DNA of 10,051 nucleotides from an uncultured Rhodobiaceae bacterium. GTDB taxonomy: Bacteria; Pseudomonadota; Alphaproteobacteria; RS24. Of this stretch, positions 1-6,273 are shown one piece after another. Made by a program: the position numbers and the translations under genes. The DNA lies in NCBI GenBank assembly GCA_913020275.1, contig CAJWBV010000015.1, forward strand, positions 1-10,051, read 5' to 3'. The first letter of the stretch is position 1; the number at the start of each line of letters is the position of its first letter. The notes under the pieces were generated by a model, which saw only the letters and a list, made by a program, of their open reading frames with translations, was not told the origin of the DNA and did not search any database.

Positions 1-111
1 TAAATTTAAGTAGAATTAAGGTCTAATTTTTTTGTAATACTTATATTTAAGTACTTAGTAGGTAGGAATATAAATTTATAATAAATTTAAGTAGAATTAA
101 GGTCTAATTTT
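1..111. repeat. 30-bp perfect direct repeat, two copies 81 bp apart
   Basis: Bases 1-30 and 82-111 are identical over 30 bp, beginning TAAATTTAAGTAGAATTAAG. The 51 bp between them are very AT-rich and contain partial echoes of the unit (TATTTAAG, TAAATTTAT). The offset of 81 bp is a multiple of three, so both copies carry the same reading frame, and in-frame TAA codons inside each unit close that frame just before GTAGAATTA. The first copy starts exactly at the window edge, so the array may continue leftwards. I see no inverted terminal repeat or transposase, so this is a simple direct repeat of unknown role. The remaining bases up to 198 contain only the open frame leading into the next ORF. 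Confidence 0.85.
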
Positions 112-198
112 GATGAAATAGAAGTTAGTTTTAGACATGAGGAGGCGGTTTCACTTTCAACTGCATTATCGGAGCTGGAATTAGCTGGCTCTCAGGTA

Positions 199-594
199 GT
201 GAAAATTTCCTCGTTTAGACCTTCAACTATTTTTACTAAACAAAACAAAATGAACGCACAACTAAGAAGTCAAATGTATCCAGCAATCAGCTATAATAAC
301 AGAGCACGATGTGAAAAGCGTTGGGAGGACGCCGCCAACATTTATGATGATATCAGCGACGAATGGCAGATAAGCATAGGTAATGGTAAGCGGCTAAATC
401 GCAAATGGAGAAAGGCGGGCGGCTTATATTATGTGCTAGATAATAACGGCTGCGAAAGGTGTATTTACAATGAGAATTACGATGTTTCATTGCAGGAAGC
501 GAAGTATGATAGGTCATTTCAGCCAGACATGGAAGCTGGTTTTGATCCATACGATCAATCCACACTCATCCCCTACCATGTTGGTATGGATTAA
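199..594 (+). CDS. Unrecognised hypothetical protein, 5' end uncertain
   Basis: I do not recognise this protein. From the GTG at 199 it has 131 residues and is basic and polar, with many Asn, Tyr and Arg. It has a Cys pair (C85, C88 in NGCERC) and an acidic C-terminal third, and no signal peptide or membrane helix. The start is doubtful. The frame is open from base 91, and the upstream translation (FDEIEVSFRHEEAVSLSTAL and onward) looks like a genuine alternating protein segment, but that stretch has no ATG. The first ATG is at 250 and would give 114 residues. There is no Shine-Dalgarno site before either candidate. Possible explanations are a non-ATG start, an upstream exon or a frameshift. 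A chance ORF is also possible, but the long open extension argues for coding. Confidence 0.4.
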   Translation: MKISSFRPSTIFTKQNKMNAQLRSQMYPAISYNNRARCEKRWEDAANIYDDISDEWQISIGNGKRLNRKWRKAGGLYYVLDNNGCERCIYNENYDVSLQEAKYDRSFQPDMEAGFDPYDQSTLIPYHVGMD

Positions 595-606
595 ACCCAT
601 ATCATA

Positions 607-707
607 GTCCTAGGTAAGACTTTAAACTGCTATAATTGATACTATTAGGCGCTAGAGAGATGTTACTTTTATCTTAAAAATAAATCTTACACCTCTCACT
701 TACCTAG
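607..707 (+). ncRNA. Candidate structured RNA, unit 1 of a three-copy motif family
   Basis: The unit opens with GTCC (607-610), then GAC (618-620) and TAAACTGC (623-630). A 9-bp perfect stem pairs 610-618 (CTAGGTAAG) with 699-707 (CTTACCTAG). Directly inside its 3' strand, separated by one base, a second stem pairs 655-663 with 689-697 (8 of 9 pairs). This second stem is capped by a TTTTA/TAAAA hairpin (667-671/675-679, loop TCT). The closing strand differs in sequence from unit 2, yet both pair at a similar distance (80 and 83 enclosed bases). That is the kind of covariation expected of RNA. It does not match a tRNA: there is no TTCRANY loop. The assignment is inference from pairing by eye. 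Confidence 0.3.
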
Positions 708-716
708 TATTAATTC

Positions 717-818
717 GTCCGTTGGCATGACGTTAAACTGCGTCTCCTGTATCGTCTGGTTAGGCTTCCGCGGAGCCGAACTGCTAGATATGGATGCTCA
801 CCTGAGGGTGAATGCCAC
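717..818 (+). ncRNA. Candidate cloverleaf-like structured RNA, unit 2 of the motif family
   Basis: The unit opens with GTCC (717-720), GAC (729-731) and TAAACTGC (734-741). A closing stem pairs TGGCAT (723-728) with ATGCCA (812-817). Inside it, three hairpins follow: GACG/CGTC (729-732/741-744), a 6-bp GGCTTC/GGAGCC hairpin (763-768/772-777, loop CGC, one G-T pair), and TCACC/GGTGA (798-802/807-811, loop TGAG). The last hairpin ends exactly where the 3' strand of the closing stem begins, so the layout resembles a four-arm cloverleaf. The arms and loops do not fit tRNA consensus, and no anticodon or T-loop is present. Proposed as a non-coding RNA by inference only. Confidence 0.3.
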
Positions 819-904
819 ATATGCTTACTGGTGTAAGGTGTGAAGAAGCCTCTGGCTTGTCCTAATATGCGATTGAGTCACAATAGACGTTGTTGTAATT
901 CACA

Positions 905-929
905 GTCCTGGAATATGACTATAAACTGC
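905..929 (+). repeat. Third copy of the GTCC-N8-GAC-N2-TAAACTGC motif
   Basis: GTCC (905-908), GAC (917-919) and TAAACTGC (922-929) repeat the conserved blocks of the motifs at 607-630 and 717-741. Short hairpins follow: CAGT/ACTG (931-934/938-941) and GGGG/CCCC (964-967/973-976). The long closing stem seen for the other two copies is not clear here: only CTGG/CCAG (908-911/982-985) pairs. This copy could be degenerate or fold differently. Confidence 0.5.
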
Positions 930-1044
930 TCAGTTGAACTGGTGTTGCTCACAGTGTAGCTACGGGGTGACTCCCCAATCACCAGACCCAGAAGGGACGC
1001 TCTACGTTATTTACACCCTAGTCAGGTGGCGTAGAGAGAAGCAC

Positions 1045-1090
1045 ATCATAGCATGGTTGCTTTATAGAGGTTCGATTCCTCTTTATGATT
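1045..1090 (+). ncRNA. tRNA-like acceptor plus T-arm (tRNA relic or minimal tRNA-like element)
   Basis: Bases 1066-1082 form a textbook T-arm: a 5-bp stem AGAGG/CCTCT around a 7-base loop TTCGATT, which fits TTCRANY. The sequence 1069-1079 (GGTTCGATTCC) also equals the eukaryotic Pol III B-box consensus. The next seven bases (1083-1089, TTATGAT) pair with 1045-1051 (ATCATAG; six Watson-Crick pairs and one G-T), with no gap between the two stems, exactly as in a tRNA top half. Only 14 bases (1052-1065), including a GCA/TGC pairing, fill the place of the D and anticodon arms, and no CCA follows. A full-length tRNA using a 5' strand near 1020 does not pair. It may be a decayed or intron-disrupted tRNA, a minimal tRNA-like element, or chance. 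Confidence 0.35.
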
Positions 1091-1116
1091 ACTCTTTGGG
1101 GGTGAGGGTTCATCCT

Positions 1117-1154
1117 CCATTATGTATTCAACATAGTAGATTGGTACATAATGG
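1117..1154. repeat. 10-bp perfect inverted repeat (hairpin)
   Basis: CCATTATGTA (1117-1126) and TACATAATGG (1145-1154) are perfect reverse complements around 18 bases. Two further G-T pairs are possible at the inner end. There is no adjacent T-run, so it is not a typical intrinsic terminator. It begins 27 bases after the tRNA-like T-arm element and is followed by more short hairpins, so it may be part of the same structured region. Confidence 0.6.
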
Positions 1155-1288
1155 CTCAACATGCAGGTGGAACCTGGCGATAGCAAGCCCAGTCCTGCTG
1201 AGAGTAGAAAATACAAAAACGTAAAGCCAATGCAATGAAAAAGGAGACAGAGGTGGTGAGTATTTTTCAATTGGTTCCTTTTTCTCTG

Positions 1289-1918
1289 TTATCTCTCCTC
1301 GTTTTGTGACCCATAGCACCTTTTAACAAACTGTTCCACCTTAGGCCTTGACCAAGATACCAACAATGATATAAGTGTGACAAATCCAGCAATCACCAAG
1401 GTTGCCACGAATCCTAGACCCGCGTTTTCTATCGTCAATACATCTCCGCTGTGACGACACCAGCTTCTGTCACTGATCACCCCAGACCACACACATTTAT
1501 AGACGAAGAGCAGACAGGCCATGATTACCATATACAGTACAGCTAGGAAGCTACCAACAAGCAGATACGCTAAGGCATCACTGAGAGATAGACATGGTCG
1601 CCAGACGCTTGCCGTTGGCCTTCGCCTCACCGGTGAAGATGGCCTTGGTGCAGTAGTGACTACCACCACATCGCTCCGGAACTCCGGTCGCCATCCACAA
1701 TAGACGCATCCTATTGCCTCATTCTCCTTCGACATCTTGTTGATACAGGTCTTGCATACCCTATGATCTTCGTATTTCTCTCCTGGACATACCGATATAA
1801 GTCTATCAACTATCTCATTACAGATAGCACACTCCAATTCAGGTGCAGGGTCAGGTGCTGGTCTAACAGACACTACAACGACATCTTGATGAGGTTCCAT
1901 TTTACTATTGAATACCAT
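1289..1918 (-). CDS. Membrane-anchored RING-type zinc-finger protein
   Basis: This 209-residue protein has a cysteine/histidine series near its N-terminus that fits a RING-like cross-brace: C30-x2-C33, C44, H52, C55-x2-C58 and C71-x2-C74. The C44-H52 spacing is longer than usual. A Pro/Arg-rich linker (about 85-105) follows, then two hydrophobic segments suited to membrane helices (about 113-141 and 168-189) and a short basic tail. RING proteins of this form are normally E3 ubiquitin ligases of eukaryotes or their viruses, acting at membranes. That role is inferred here. The start is either the ATG at 1918, which lies inside an 11-bp inverted repeat, or Met7 (ATG at 1898-1900), which still leaves the whole RING intact. 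There is no Shine-Dalgarno site. The gene is isolated and unlike anything expected in the bacterial half. Confidence 0.65.
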   Translation of the reverse strand: MVFNSKMEPHQDVVVVSVRPAPDPAPELECAICNEIVDRLISVCPGEKYEDHRVCKTCINKMSKENEAIGCVYCGWRPEFRSDVVVVTTAPRPSSPVRRRPTASVWRPCLSLSDALAYLLVGSFLAVLYMVIMACLLFVYKCVWSGVISDRSWCRHSGDVLTIENAGLGFVATLVIAGFVTLISLLVSWSRPKVEQFVKRCYGSQNEER

Positions 1919-1942
1919 GCAATAGGGGTTTTGGTATTCAAT
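1907..1942. repeat. 11-bp inverted repeat covering the upstream start codon of the RING gene
   Basis: Bases 1907-1917 (ATTGAATACCA) and 1932-1942 (TGGTATTCAAT) are perfect reverse complements around 14 bases. The first possible ATG of the RING protein (1916-1918, minus strand) is in the left arm. The 16-base stretch TTGAATACCATGCAAT at 1908-1923 recurs exactly at 2008-2023, 100 bp away. The sequence therefore belongs to a local repeat family, and Met7 is the safer start for the RING protein. Confidence 0.65.
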
Positions 1943-2191
1943 TTTTGATAGAGTGCAATCTAGTAGATCAATAAGTATTCGTGTTTACGCCTATAGCGGA
2001 TAAGTATTTGAATACCATGCAATCTAGCTAAAAAGCCCCAAACGGGAAATGAGTAGGAAAACGGGAAATGAGTCATGATTTAAAGCCCTTATTATGCGGT
2101 ATATTACATGTAATAGGCCACCTGGTAGCCGATACAATAGGATACTCGAAAAATTGATTTAAGTTTTCAACTTGTCCTAACATGCAACAGC
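1919..2191. promoter_or_regulatory. Repeat-rich intergenic region between divergent genes
   Basis: This 273-bp gap separates the minus-strand RING gene from the plus-strand oxygenase gene and should hold both their control regions. It contains the second copy of TTGAATACCATGCAAT (2008-2023), TGCAATCTAG twice (1954-1963, 2018-2027), and AAACGGGAAATGAGT twice in near-tandem (2040-2054 and 2059-2073, period 19). A perfect 14-bp palindrome TATTACATGTAATA lies at 2102-2115, about 77 bp upstream of the oxygenase ATG. CTTGTCCTAACATGC (2171-2185) nearly repeats a sequence at 857-870. No bacterial -35/-10 pair or ribosome binding site stands out. Confidence 0.45.
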
Positions 2192-3109
2192 ATGATGAGC
2201 ATTTCTACACTAAGTAACACGCGCATAGCACTAACCTGGGGAGATTGTGGTGAGAACCACGCCGGCAACCAGAAGGTCGGCGAAATCCAAAATAGCGGTA
2301 CAGGCGTCACCCTTGCCGACCTAGCAGGCGTACAGGCTTACTATCAGAGCAAGGGTGGAGTGGCAGAGCTTAAGGTATTTACCGTACCAGATGAGTGTCC
2401 AGCCAAGATCGAGGCTGGTGTTCTGATTTTAAGGAACTTTCTGAGCCAAGAGGAGCAACTCGCAATGATGAGCGAGCTTACGAGCAAGACTTGGGATACG
2501 AAGTTCCTTAACACAAGGACGGGTAAGGTACTCAATAAGCATGCAAGGTCGAACCTTATCTTCCAGAGAGGGGTCACACAAGCTGCTGCCTACGAGGAAG
2601 GTAAGGGTACTATTGAGGACATAAACACTATGCCTCATCTAGCTTCCGCTGATAGGAAGGTGAGAGAAATTAGCCAGAAAATAGCTGATTTGGACACCCC
2701 TACTCAGAACTGCGACCTTATCTGCGAAGGCAACAAGTACAGAACAGAGACTACCAAGAAAGCCGACCAACAAGGCATTGGCTACCATGGGGATAGCGAG
2801 CGGACTCGAGTCTTTGCCCTCAGTATAGGTGGCTATAACTACCCTATGCAATGGGTATTGTTCCACCGCTATTGCCCTATGGCCGCACCTGAGAGGGTGC
2901 TTCTCAATAGTGGCGATCTCTATATCATGAGTGAGCTAGCAGTGGGACAGCATTGGAACAAGAGCAGCCTATGGACCTGGCGACATGCTGCTGGGCACCC
3001 TAAGTACTTATCTCTTGATAGGTATTTGAAGGCTGCAGCAGAGAGAAAAGCAAAAAAAGAGGCGCTCAATGACCCATCACGTATCTTTCGTGTCGCCGCA
3101 AGCCTTTAG
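2192..3109 (+). CDS. 2-oxoglutarate/Fe(II)-dependent oxygenase, AlkB-like, large-DNA-virus type; 3' end crosses a probable seam
   Basis: The C-terminal half has features of an AlkB-type dioxygenase: a segment NFLSQEEQ (82-89), the iron-binding H199-G-D201 in YHGDSER, then SGDLYIMSE (240-248) and RHAAG (264-268), where H265 is the likely distal iron ligand. The N-terminal WGDCGENHAGNQKVG (16-30) resembles a conserved block that, from memory, precedes this domain in algal giant-virus homologues. The substrate is unknown; alkylated nucleic acid is the family guess. The ATG at 2192 (or 2195) is the first in a frame open from 2141, without a Shine-Dalgarno site. Ten of the 15 Arg codons before residue 290 are AGA/AGG. 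The last dozen or so codons (after about 3056) are read out of frame through the bacterial ogt 5' region, so the true C-terminus is probably replaced. Confidence 0.65.
   Translation: MMSISTLSNTRIALTWGDCGENHAGNQKVGEIQNSGTGVTLADLAGVQAYYQSKGGVAELKVFTVPDECPAKIEAGVLILRNFLSQEEQLAMMSELTSKTWDTKFLNTRTGKVLNKHARSNLIFQRGVTQAAAYEEGKGTIEDINTMPHLASADRKVREISQKIADLDTPTQNCDLICEGNKYRTETTKKADQQGIGYHGDSERTRVFALSIGGYNYPMQWVLFHRYCPMAAPERVLLNSGDLYIMSELAVGQHWNKSSLWTWRHAAGHPKYLSLDRYLKAAAERKAKKEALNDPSRIFRVAASL
3030..3068. other. Probable seam between virus/eukaryote-like DNA and alphaproteobacterial DNA
   Basis: Upstream, DNA is AT-richer with AGA/AGG-biased codons and no Shine-Dalgarno sites. Downstream, ogt and everything after it is GC-rich with CGC-biased codons and Shine-Dalgarno sites. 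The oxygenase motif region is intact up to at least base 2995, while AAGAGG (3057-3062), 6 bases before the ogt ATG, looks native to ogt. The change therefore falls in the A-rich stretch around 3030-3058. No target-site duplication, att site, integrase or terminal repeat is visible, so an assembly or library chimera is at least as likely as an insertion. Confidence 0.55.
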
Positions 3110-3602
3110 GGGCCAAACGCTTTACTATACCGACACTTATTTGACCCCTTATGGACCGGCCTTTATTGCGGCCTGCTACCGCGACATTGTTTTCTGGGGC
3201 TTTTGTTCAAAAGCTGAAGCGGGGGGCTTGCGCGATGCGCTTAAGCAAAAATGGCACAATGCCACCTGGCAGGCCGCACCCGAAGCGGTGGGTGCGCTGG
3301 CCGAAAATGCGCGTGCCGCGCCTGCCCGCCTCGCGCTGGCCGGCACGCCCTTTCAACATAGCGTCTGGCAAAAATTGCTTGATATCCCGCAAGGTCATGT
3401 CACGAGCTATAAAGGGCTGGCAGATGAATTGAACTCCGCCCCGCGCGCTATTGGCGGCGCTGTGGGCGCCAATCCGGTTTCCCTGTTGGTGCCGTGCCAC
3501 CGCGTGCTGGCGGCGGACAAAAGGTTGAACGGCTATCGTTGGGGGCTTGAGGTCAAGGCGCGCATTCTGGCGGCTGAAGGTGCCATCTTTCGGCAGGCCT
3601 GA
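3069..3602 (+). CDS. ogt: Methylated-DNA-[protein]-cysteine S-methyltransferase
   Basis: This suicide repair protein transfers the alkyl group from O6-alkylguanine (and O4-alkylthymine) in DNA to its own cysteine. The 177 residues contain the N-terminal alpha/beta domain (about 17-90) and the DNA-binding/catalytic domain. The latter starts at TPFQHSVWQKL (93-103) and includes the Arg finger region APRAIGGAVGANP (124-136) and the active-site P142-C143-H144-R145 with C143 as acceptor. Length fits the single-domain Ogt family, with no AraC-type Ada domain. The ATG at 3069 has AAGAGG six bases upstream. It overlaps the tail of the preceding oxygenase ORF by 41 bp in another frame and converges on gpmA with a 16-bp gap. 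Arg codons are CGN in 9 of 11 cases, unlike the gene upstream. Its own promoter is probably lost at the seam. Confidence 0.93.
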   Translation: MTHHVSFVSPQAFRGQTLYYTDTYLTPYGPAFIAACYRDIVFWGFCSKAEAGGLRDALKQKWHNATWQAAPEAVGALAENARAAPARLALAGTPFQHSVWQKLLDIPQGHVTSYKGLADELNSAPRAIGGAVGANPVSLLVPCHRVLAADKRLNGYRWGLEVKARILAAEGAIFRQA

Positions 3603-3618
3603 TTATTATGCGACTTGA

Positions 3619-4251
3619 TTATCCAACTTGATTATTGGCCGGCAAAATGCGCTTGCCGACAACTTCGCCTTGCGCGCCCATGTCATAAATATAAGGCTCG
3701 CCGGTCGCTATATTCACTTGTGTAATTTCGGTTTCGCCCAATCCATCCAGCACCATCACAAGTGCGCGCAAGGAATTGCCATGCGCGGCGACCAATACAT
3801 TTTCACCGGCGCGAATGCGCGGCATGATCGTATTGTTAAAATAAGGCAGCACCCGCTCGGCTGTGTCTTTCAGGCTTTCACCGCCGGGCGGCGGCGTATC
3901 AAAAGAGCGCCGCCAGATATGCACCTGTTCTTCGCCCCATTTCTCGCGCGCATCATCTTTGTTCAGCCCCGACAAGTCGCCATAATCCCGCTCGTTAAGC
4001 GCCACATTGCGGATAGTTTGCAGGTCCGATTGACCCTGCTCTTCCAGCAGAAGGGCGCAGGTTTTTTGCGCGCGCATCAGTTCGGATGTGAAAGCAATGG
4101 TGAATGTGATGCCTTCGGCTTTGAGCGCACGTCCGGCATTGCGCGCCTCCGTGACCCCCCGTTCTGTCAAATCCGGGTCACGCCATCCGGTAAACAGATT
4201 TTGCTGGTTCCATTCGCTCTGGCCGTGCCGCACGAGAATAAGCTGGCTCAT
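3619..4251 (-). CDS. gpmA: 2,3-bisphosphoglycerate-dependent phosphoglycerate mutase
   Basis: The enzyme interconverts 3-phosphoglycerate and 2-phosphoglycerate in cytosolic glycolysis/gluconeogenesis through a phosphohistidine. The 210-residue protein has the histidine-phosphatase signature [10 protein letters not shown] (6-15) with nucleophile H9, the following [15 protein letters not shown] block, catalytic E87 in [22 protein letters not shown] (120-127) and the second histidine H157 in [10 protein letters not shown]. About 210 residues is typical of alphaproteobacterial dPGM, shorter than the roughly 250-residue E. coli enzyme. GGGAGAA lies just upstream of the ATG. It is the last gene of the minus-strand run, 21 bp after dapB. 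No clear terminator lies between it and the convergent ogt. Confidence 0.95.
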   Translation of the reverse strand: MSQLILVRHGQSEWNQQNLFTGWRDPDLTERGVTEARNAGRALKAEGITFTIAFTSELMRAQKTCALLLEEQGQSDLQTIRNVALNERDYGDLSGLNKDDAREKWGEEQVHIWRRSFDTPPPGGESLKDTAERVLPYFNNTIMPRIRAGENVLVAAHGNSLRALVMVLDGLGETEITQVNIATGEPYIYDMGAQGEVVGKRILPANNQVG

Positions 4252-4272
4252 ACTGGTTCTCCCAAACGTTAA

Positions 4273-5088
4273 TCAGGACTTTGACGGCTTGCCCAAGCCC
4301 AGAACATCCTGCATGGAAAAAAGCCCCGGCCCGCGCCCATGCGCCCATTTCGCAGCTTTCAACGCGCCGCGCGCAAAAATATCGCGCGTTTCGGCGCGGT
4401 GCCCCAGAACGATGCTTTCGCCTTCGCCGGCAAAAACGACATCGTGATGGCCGATCACCGAGCCGCCGCGCAACACCGCAAAGCCGATATCACCGGCCTT
4501 GCGCGCACCGGTCATGCCGTCGCGTCCGCTGTCGCGCTTTTCGGCCAGATTGACATCGCGCCCTGCGGCGGCTTCTTCGCCCAGCAACAGCGCCGTGCCC
4601 GACGGGGCATCAACCTTGTGGCGGTGGTGCATGTCGAGAATTTCAATGTCCCAGTCTTCGCCCAGCGCGGCCGCCGCTTGGCGCACCAAGGCACCCAGCA
4701 AATTGACACCAAGGCTCATATTGCCCGATTTTACCAGCGTTGCATGGCGCGCGGCCGCCGCAAGCGCGGCCTCGTCTTCGGCGCTGAAGCCGGTGGTTCC
4801 GATAATATGAACAATGCGCGCCTGCGCGCAGAGACCCGCCATTTCAAGCGAGGCGGCTGGTGTAGAAAAATCGATCACGGCATCGGCACCGCTGATAAGT
4901 TCAAGCGCGTCGGCGCGCACGGGTTTGCCGTTTTCGGGCAGACCGGCGAGCACGCCCAAATCCGCACCAATATCGGCATGTTCCGGCCCTTCAAGCCCGC
5001 CATGCAGATCAAGCGCCGGATCGGCGTCGATCAGACGAACAAGCGTTAGACCCATGCGACCCGCGCAACCGTTTACCAAGATTTTCAT
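4273..5088 (-). CDS. dapB: 4-hydroxy-tetrahydrodipicolinate reductase
   Basis: The enzyme performs the NAD(P)H-dependent reduction in the diaminopimelate/lysine pathway that yields tetrahydrodipicolinate, feeding both lysine and peptidoglycan synthesis. Its 271 residues begin with a Rossmann fold (VNGCAGRMG, 5-13). They then show VIDFSTP (71-77), IIGTTG (95-100), the [11 protein letters not shown] segment (121-131) and the family hallmark [13 protein letters not shown] (154-166), with catalytic H154 and K158. The C-terminal [14 protein letters not shown] region (230-243) is also typical. The preceding gap to dnaJ is 36 bp. Only a weak purine-rich GAAGAAA precedes the ATG, so translation may depend partly on the upstream gene. 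Location after dnaJ and before gpmA matches an order common in Alphaproteobacteria. Confidence 0.96.
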   Translation of the reverse strand: MKILVNGCAGRMGLTLVRLIDADPALDLHGGLEGPEHADIGADLGVLAGLPENGKPVRADALELISGADAVIDFSTPAASLEMAGLCAQARIVHIIGTTGFSAEDEAALAAAARHATLVKSGNMSLGVNLLGALVRQAAAALGEDWDIEILDMHHRHKVDAPSGTALLLGEEAAAGRDVNLAEKRDSGRDGMTGARKAGDIGFAVLRGGSVIGHHDVVFAGEGESIVLGHRAETRDIFARGALKAAKWAHGRGPGLFSMQDVLGLGKPSKS

Positions 5089-5124
5089 GATTTCTTCTAT
5101 AGCAGGGAGTTATCCGTCATACTA

Positions 5125-6249
5125 TCAGCTTTTGCTCCGCGCCTTAAATTCAGCAACGCCCGGATAATTGGCGTCTTTCAGGCTGGCCTCAAATGCATCC
5201 AGCAATTTTTGCTGGTCGCGGCTCAGCTTGGCCGGCATTTCGACGTCAATCTGAATGTATAAATCGCCATGATTGCGCGCGCGCAAAATTGGCATGCCCT
5301 TGCCGCGCAAACGGAATTGCTGGCCGGTTTGGGCACCGGCGGGAATGGTCAACTTCACCCGTTTGCCGTCCAGCTGGGGCACATCAAGGACCCCGCCCTT
5401 AACGGCCAGACCAAATGGCACTGGCATGGCGCAAAACAAATCCGCCCCGTCGCGTTGCAAATAATTGTGCGGCTGAATGTTCACGAAAACATATAAATCA
5501 CCGGCCCCGGCACCGCGCTCTCCGGCATCACCTTCGCCCGACAGGCGAATGCGTGTGCCGTCCTCCACCCCTGCCGGCACGGTGACCGACAAGGAGCGTT
5601 GCTGTTGAACATGGCCCGCACCATTACAGGACGGGCAGGGGTCGGTAATAATCTGGCCGGTCCCGTGGCAGGCATGGCACGGGCGTTCAACCATGAAAAA
5701 ACCCTGTTGCGCACGAACCTTGCCAAGTCCGCCACATGTGCCGCAGGTGCTGGGTGCGGTGCCGGGCCGCGCGCCGCTGCCGCCGCAAGTGTCGCACGCC
5801 GCCGCGCGTGTCAGATTAATTTGACGCTCGGTGCCGTCAAAGGCTTCTTCCAGCGTGATGCTGATCTCGGCGCGCAAGTCCGTGCCGCGGCGTTGTTGGC
5901 GTCGTCGCCCGCCACGACTACCGCGCCCGCCGCCAAAAAATTCTTCGAAAATGTCACCCATGCCGCCGAAATCGCCAAAATTTGAGAATCCGCCGCCCGC
6001 GCCTGCGCCGGGGCCGTTGCCGCCTTCAAAAGCGGCATGGCCGAACTGGTCATAGGCCGCCCGGCTCTGCGGGTCTTTCAACACGTCATAGGCTTCGGAA
6101 ATCTGCTTGAATTTGCGCTCGGCTTCGGCATCACCCGGATTGACATCCGGGTGATATTGCTTTGCCAGCTTGCGATAGGCTGATTTCAGTTCGGCATCAC
6201 CGGCCGTCTTCTTAACGCCAAGCAGGGCATAATAGTCCTCTTTTGCCAT
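5125..6249 (-). CDS. dnaJ: Chaperone protein DnaJ (Hsp40)
   Basis: This co-chaperone delivers unfolded clients to DnaK and stimulates its ATPase. The 374-residue protein is a complete type I Hsp40. It has a J domain (about 4-70) with the HPD triad at 33-35 and a Gly/Phe-rich linker (about 74-110). A basic stretch RRRQQRR (115-121) precedes the zinc domain, which has four CxxCxGxG motifs (C152/C155, C169/C172, C191/C194, C205/C208). Two substrate-binding beta domains follow to the end. AGGAG stands seven bases before the ATG. The gene starts 24 bp after the dnaK stop, so it is almost certainly co-transcribed with dnaK. Nothing is missing or unusual. Confidence 0.98.
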   Translation of the reverse strand: MAKEDYYALLGVKKTAGDAELKSAYRKLAKQYHPDVNPGDAEAERKFKQISEAYDVLKDPQSRAAYDQFGHAAFEGGNGPGAGAGGGFSNFGDFGGMGDIFEEFFGGGRGSRGGRRRQQRRGTDLRAEISITLEEAFDGTERQINLTRAAACDTCGGSGARPGTAPSTCGTCGGLGKVRAQQGFFMVERPCHACHGTGQIITDPCPSCNGAGHVQQQRSLSVTVPAGVEDGTRIRLSGEGDAGERGAGAGDLYVFVNIQPHNYLQRDGADLFCAMPVPFGLAVKGGVLDVPQLDGKRVKLTIPAGAQTGQQFRLRGKGMPILRARNHGDLYIQIDVEMPAKLSRDQQKLLDAFEASLKDANYPGVAEFKARSKS

Positions 6250-6273
6250 GCGGCGGCTCCTGATGTTGGGCGG

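Larger units (their letters stand above)
595..1288. other. About 700 bp without a convincing gene; several secondary-structure elements
   Basis: No ORF here looks real. The 96-codon plus-strand frame at 934-1224 has odd composition (Trp/Cys-rich start) and crosses strong inverted repeats. The stretch instead holds three copies of the motif GTCC-N7/8-GAC-N2-TAAACTGC, two of them at the 5' side of foldable units, a tRNA-like acceptor/T-arm at 1045-1089, and a 10-bp inverted repeat at 1117-1154. Downstream are a 5-bp hairpin CAGGT/ACCTG (1164-1168/1172-1176, loop GGA) and further short complementary blocks up to about 1200. The density of structure suggests non-coding RNA genes or regulatory RNA rather than spacer, but no known RNA family was recognised. 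Confidence 0.5.

Noticed and set aside
1020..1090. Full-length tRNA gene with an A-box-like TGGCGTAGAGA at 1027
   Set aside because: The 5' strand at 1020-1026 does not pair with TTATGAT, the D stem has only about two pairs and no 7-base anticodon loop with a 5-bp stem can be drawn. Only the top half is supported.
1190..1220. Possible hammerhead ribozyme core near CTGCTGAGAGTAGAAAA
   Set aside because: The invariant CTGANGA and GAAA core with three flanking stems cannot be assembled.
934..1224. 96-codon plus-strand ORF
   Set aside because: It crosses the tRNA-like element and the 10-bp inverted repeat, has Trp/Cys-rich, domain-free composition and no start signal. It is better explained as a chance frame in a structured non-coding region.
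3603..3618. Terminator between convergent ogt and gpmA
   Set aside because: The gap is only 16 bp and no stem followed by a T-run was found.
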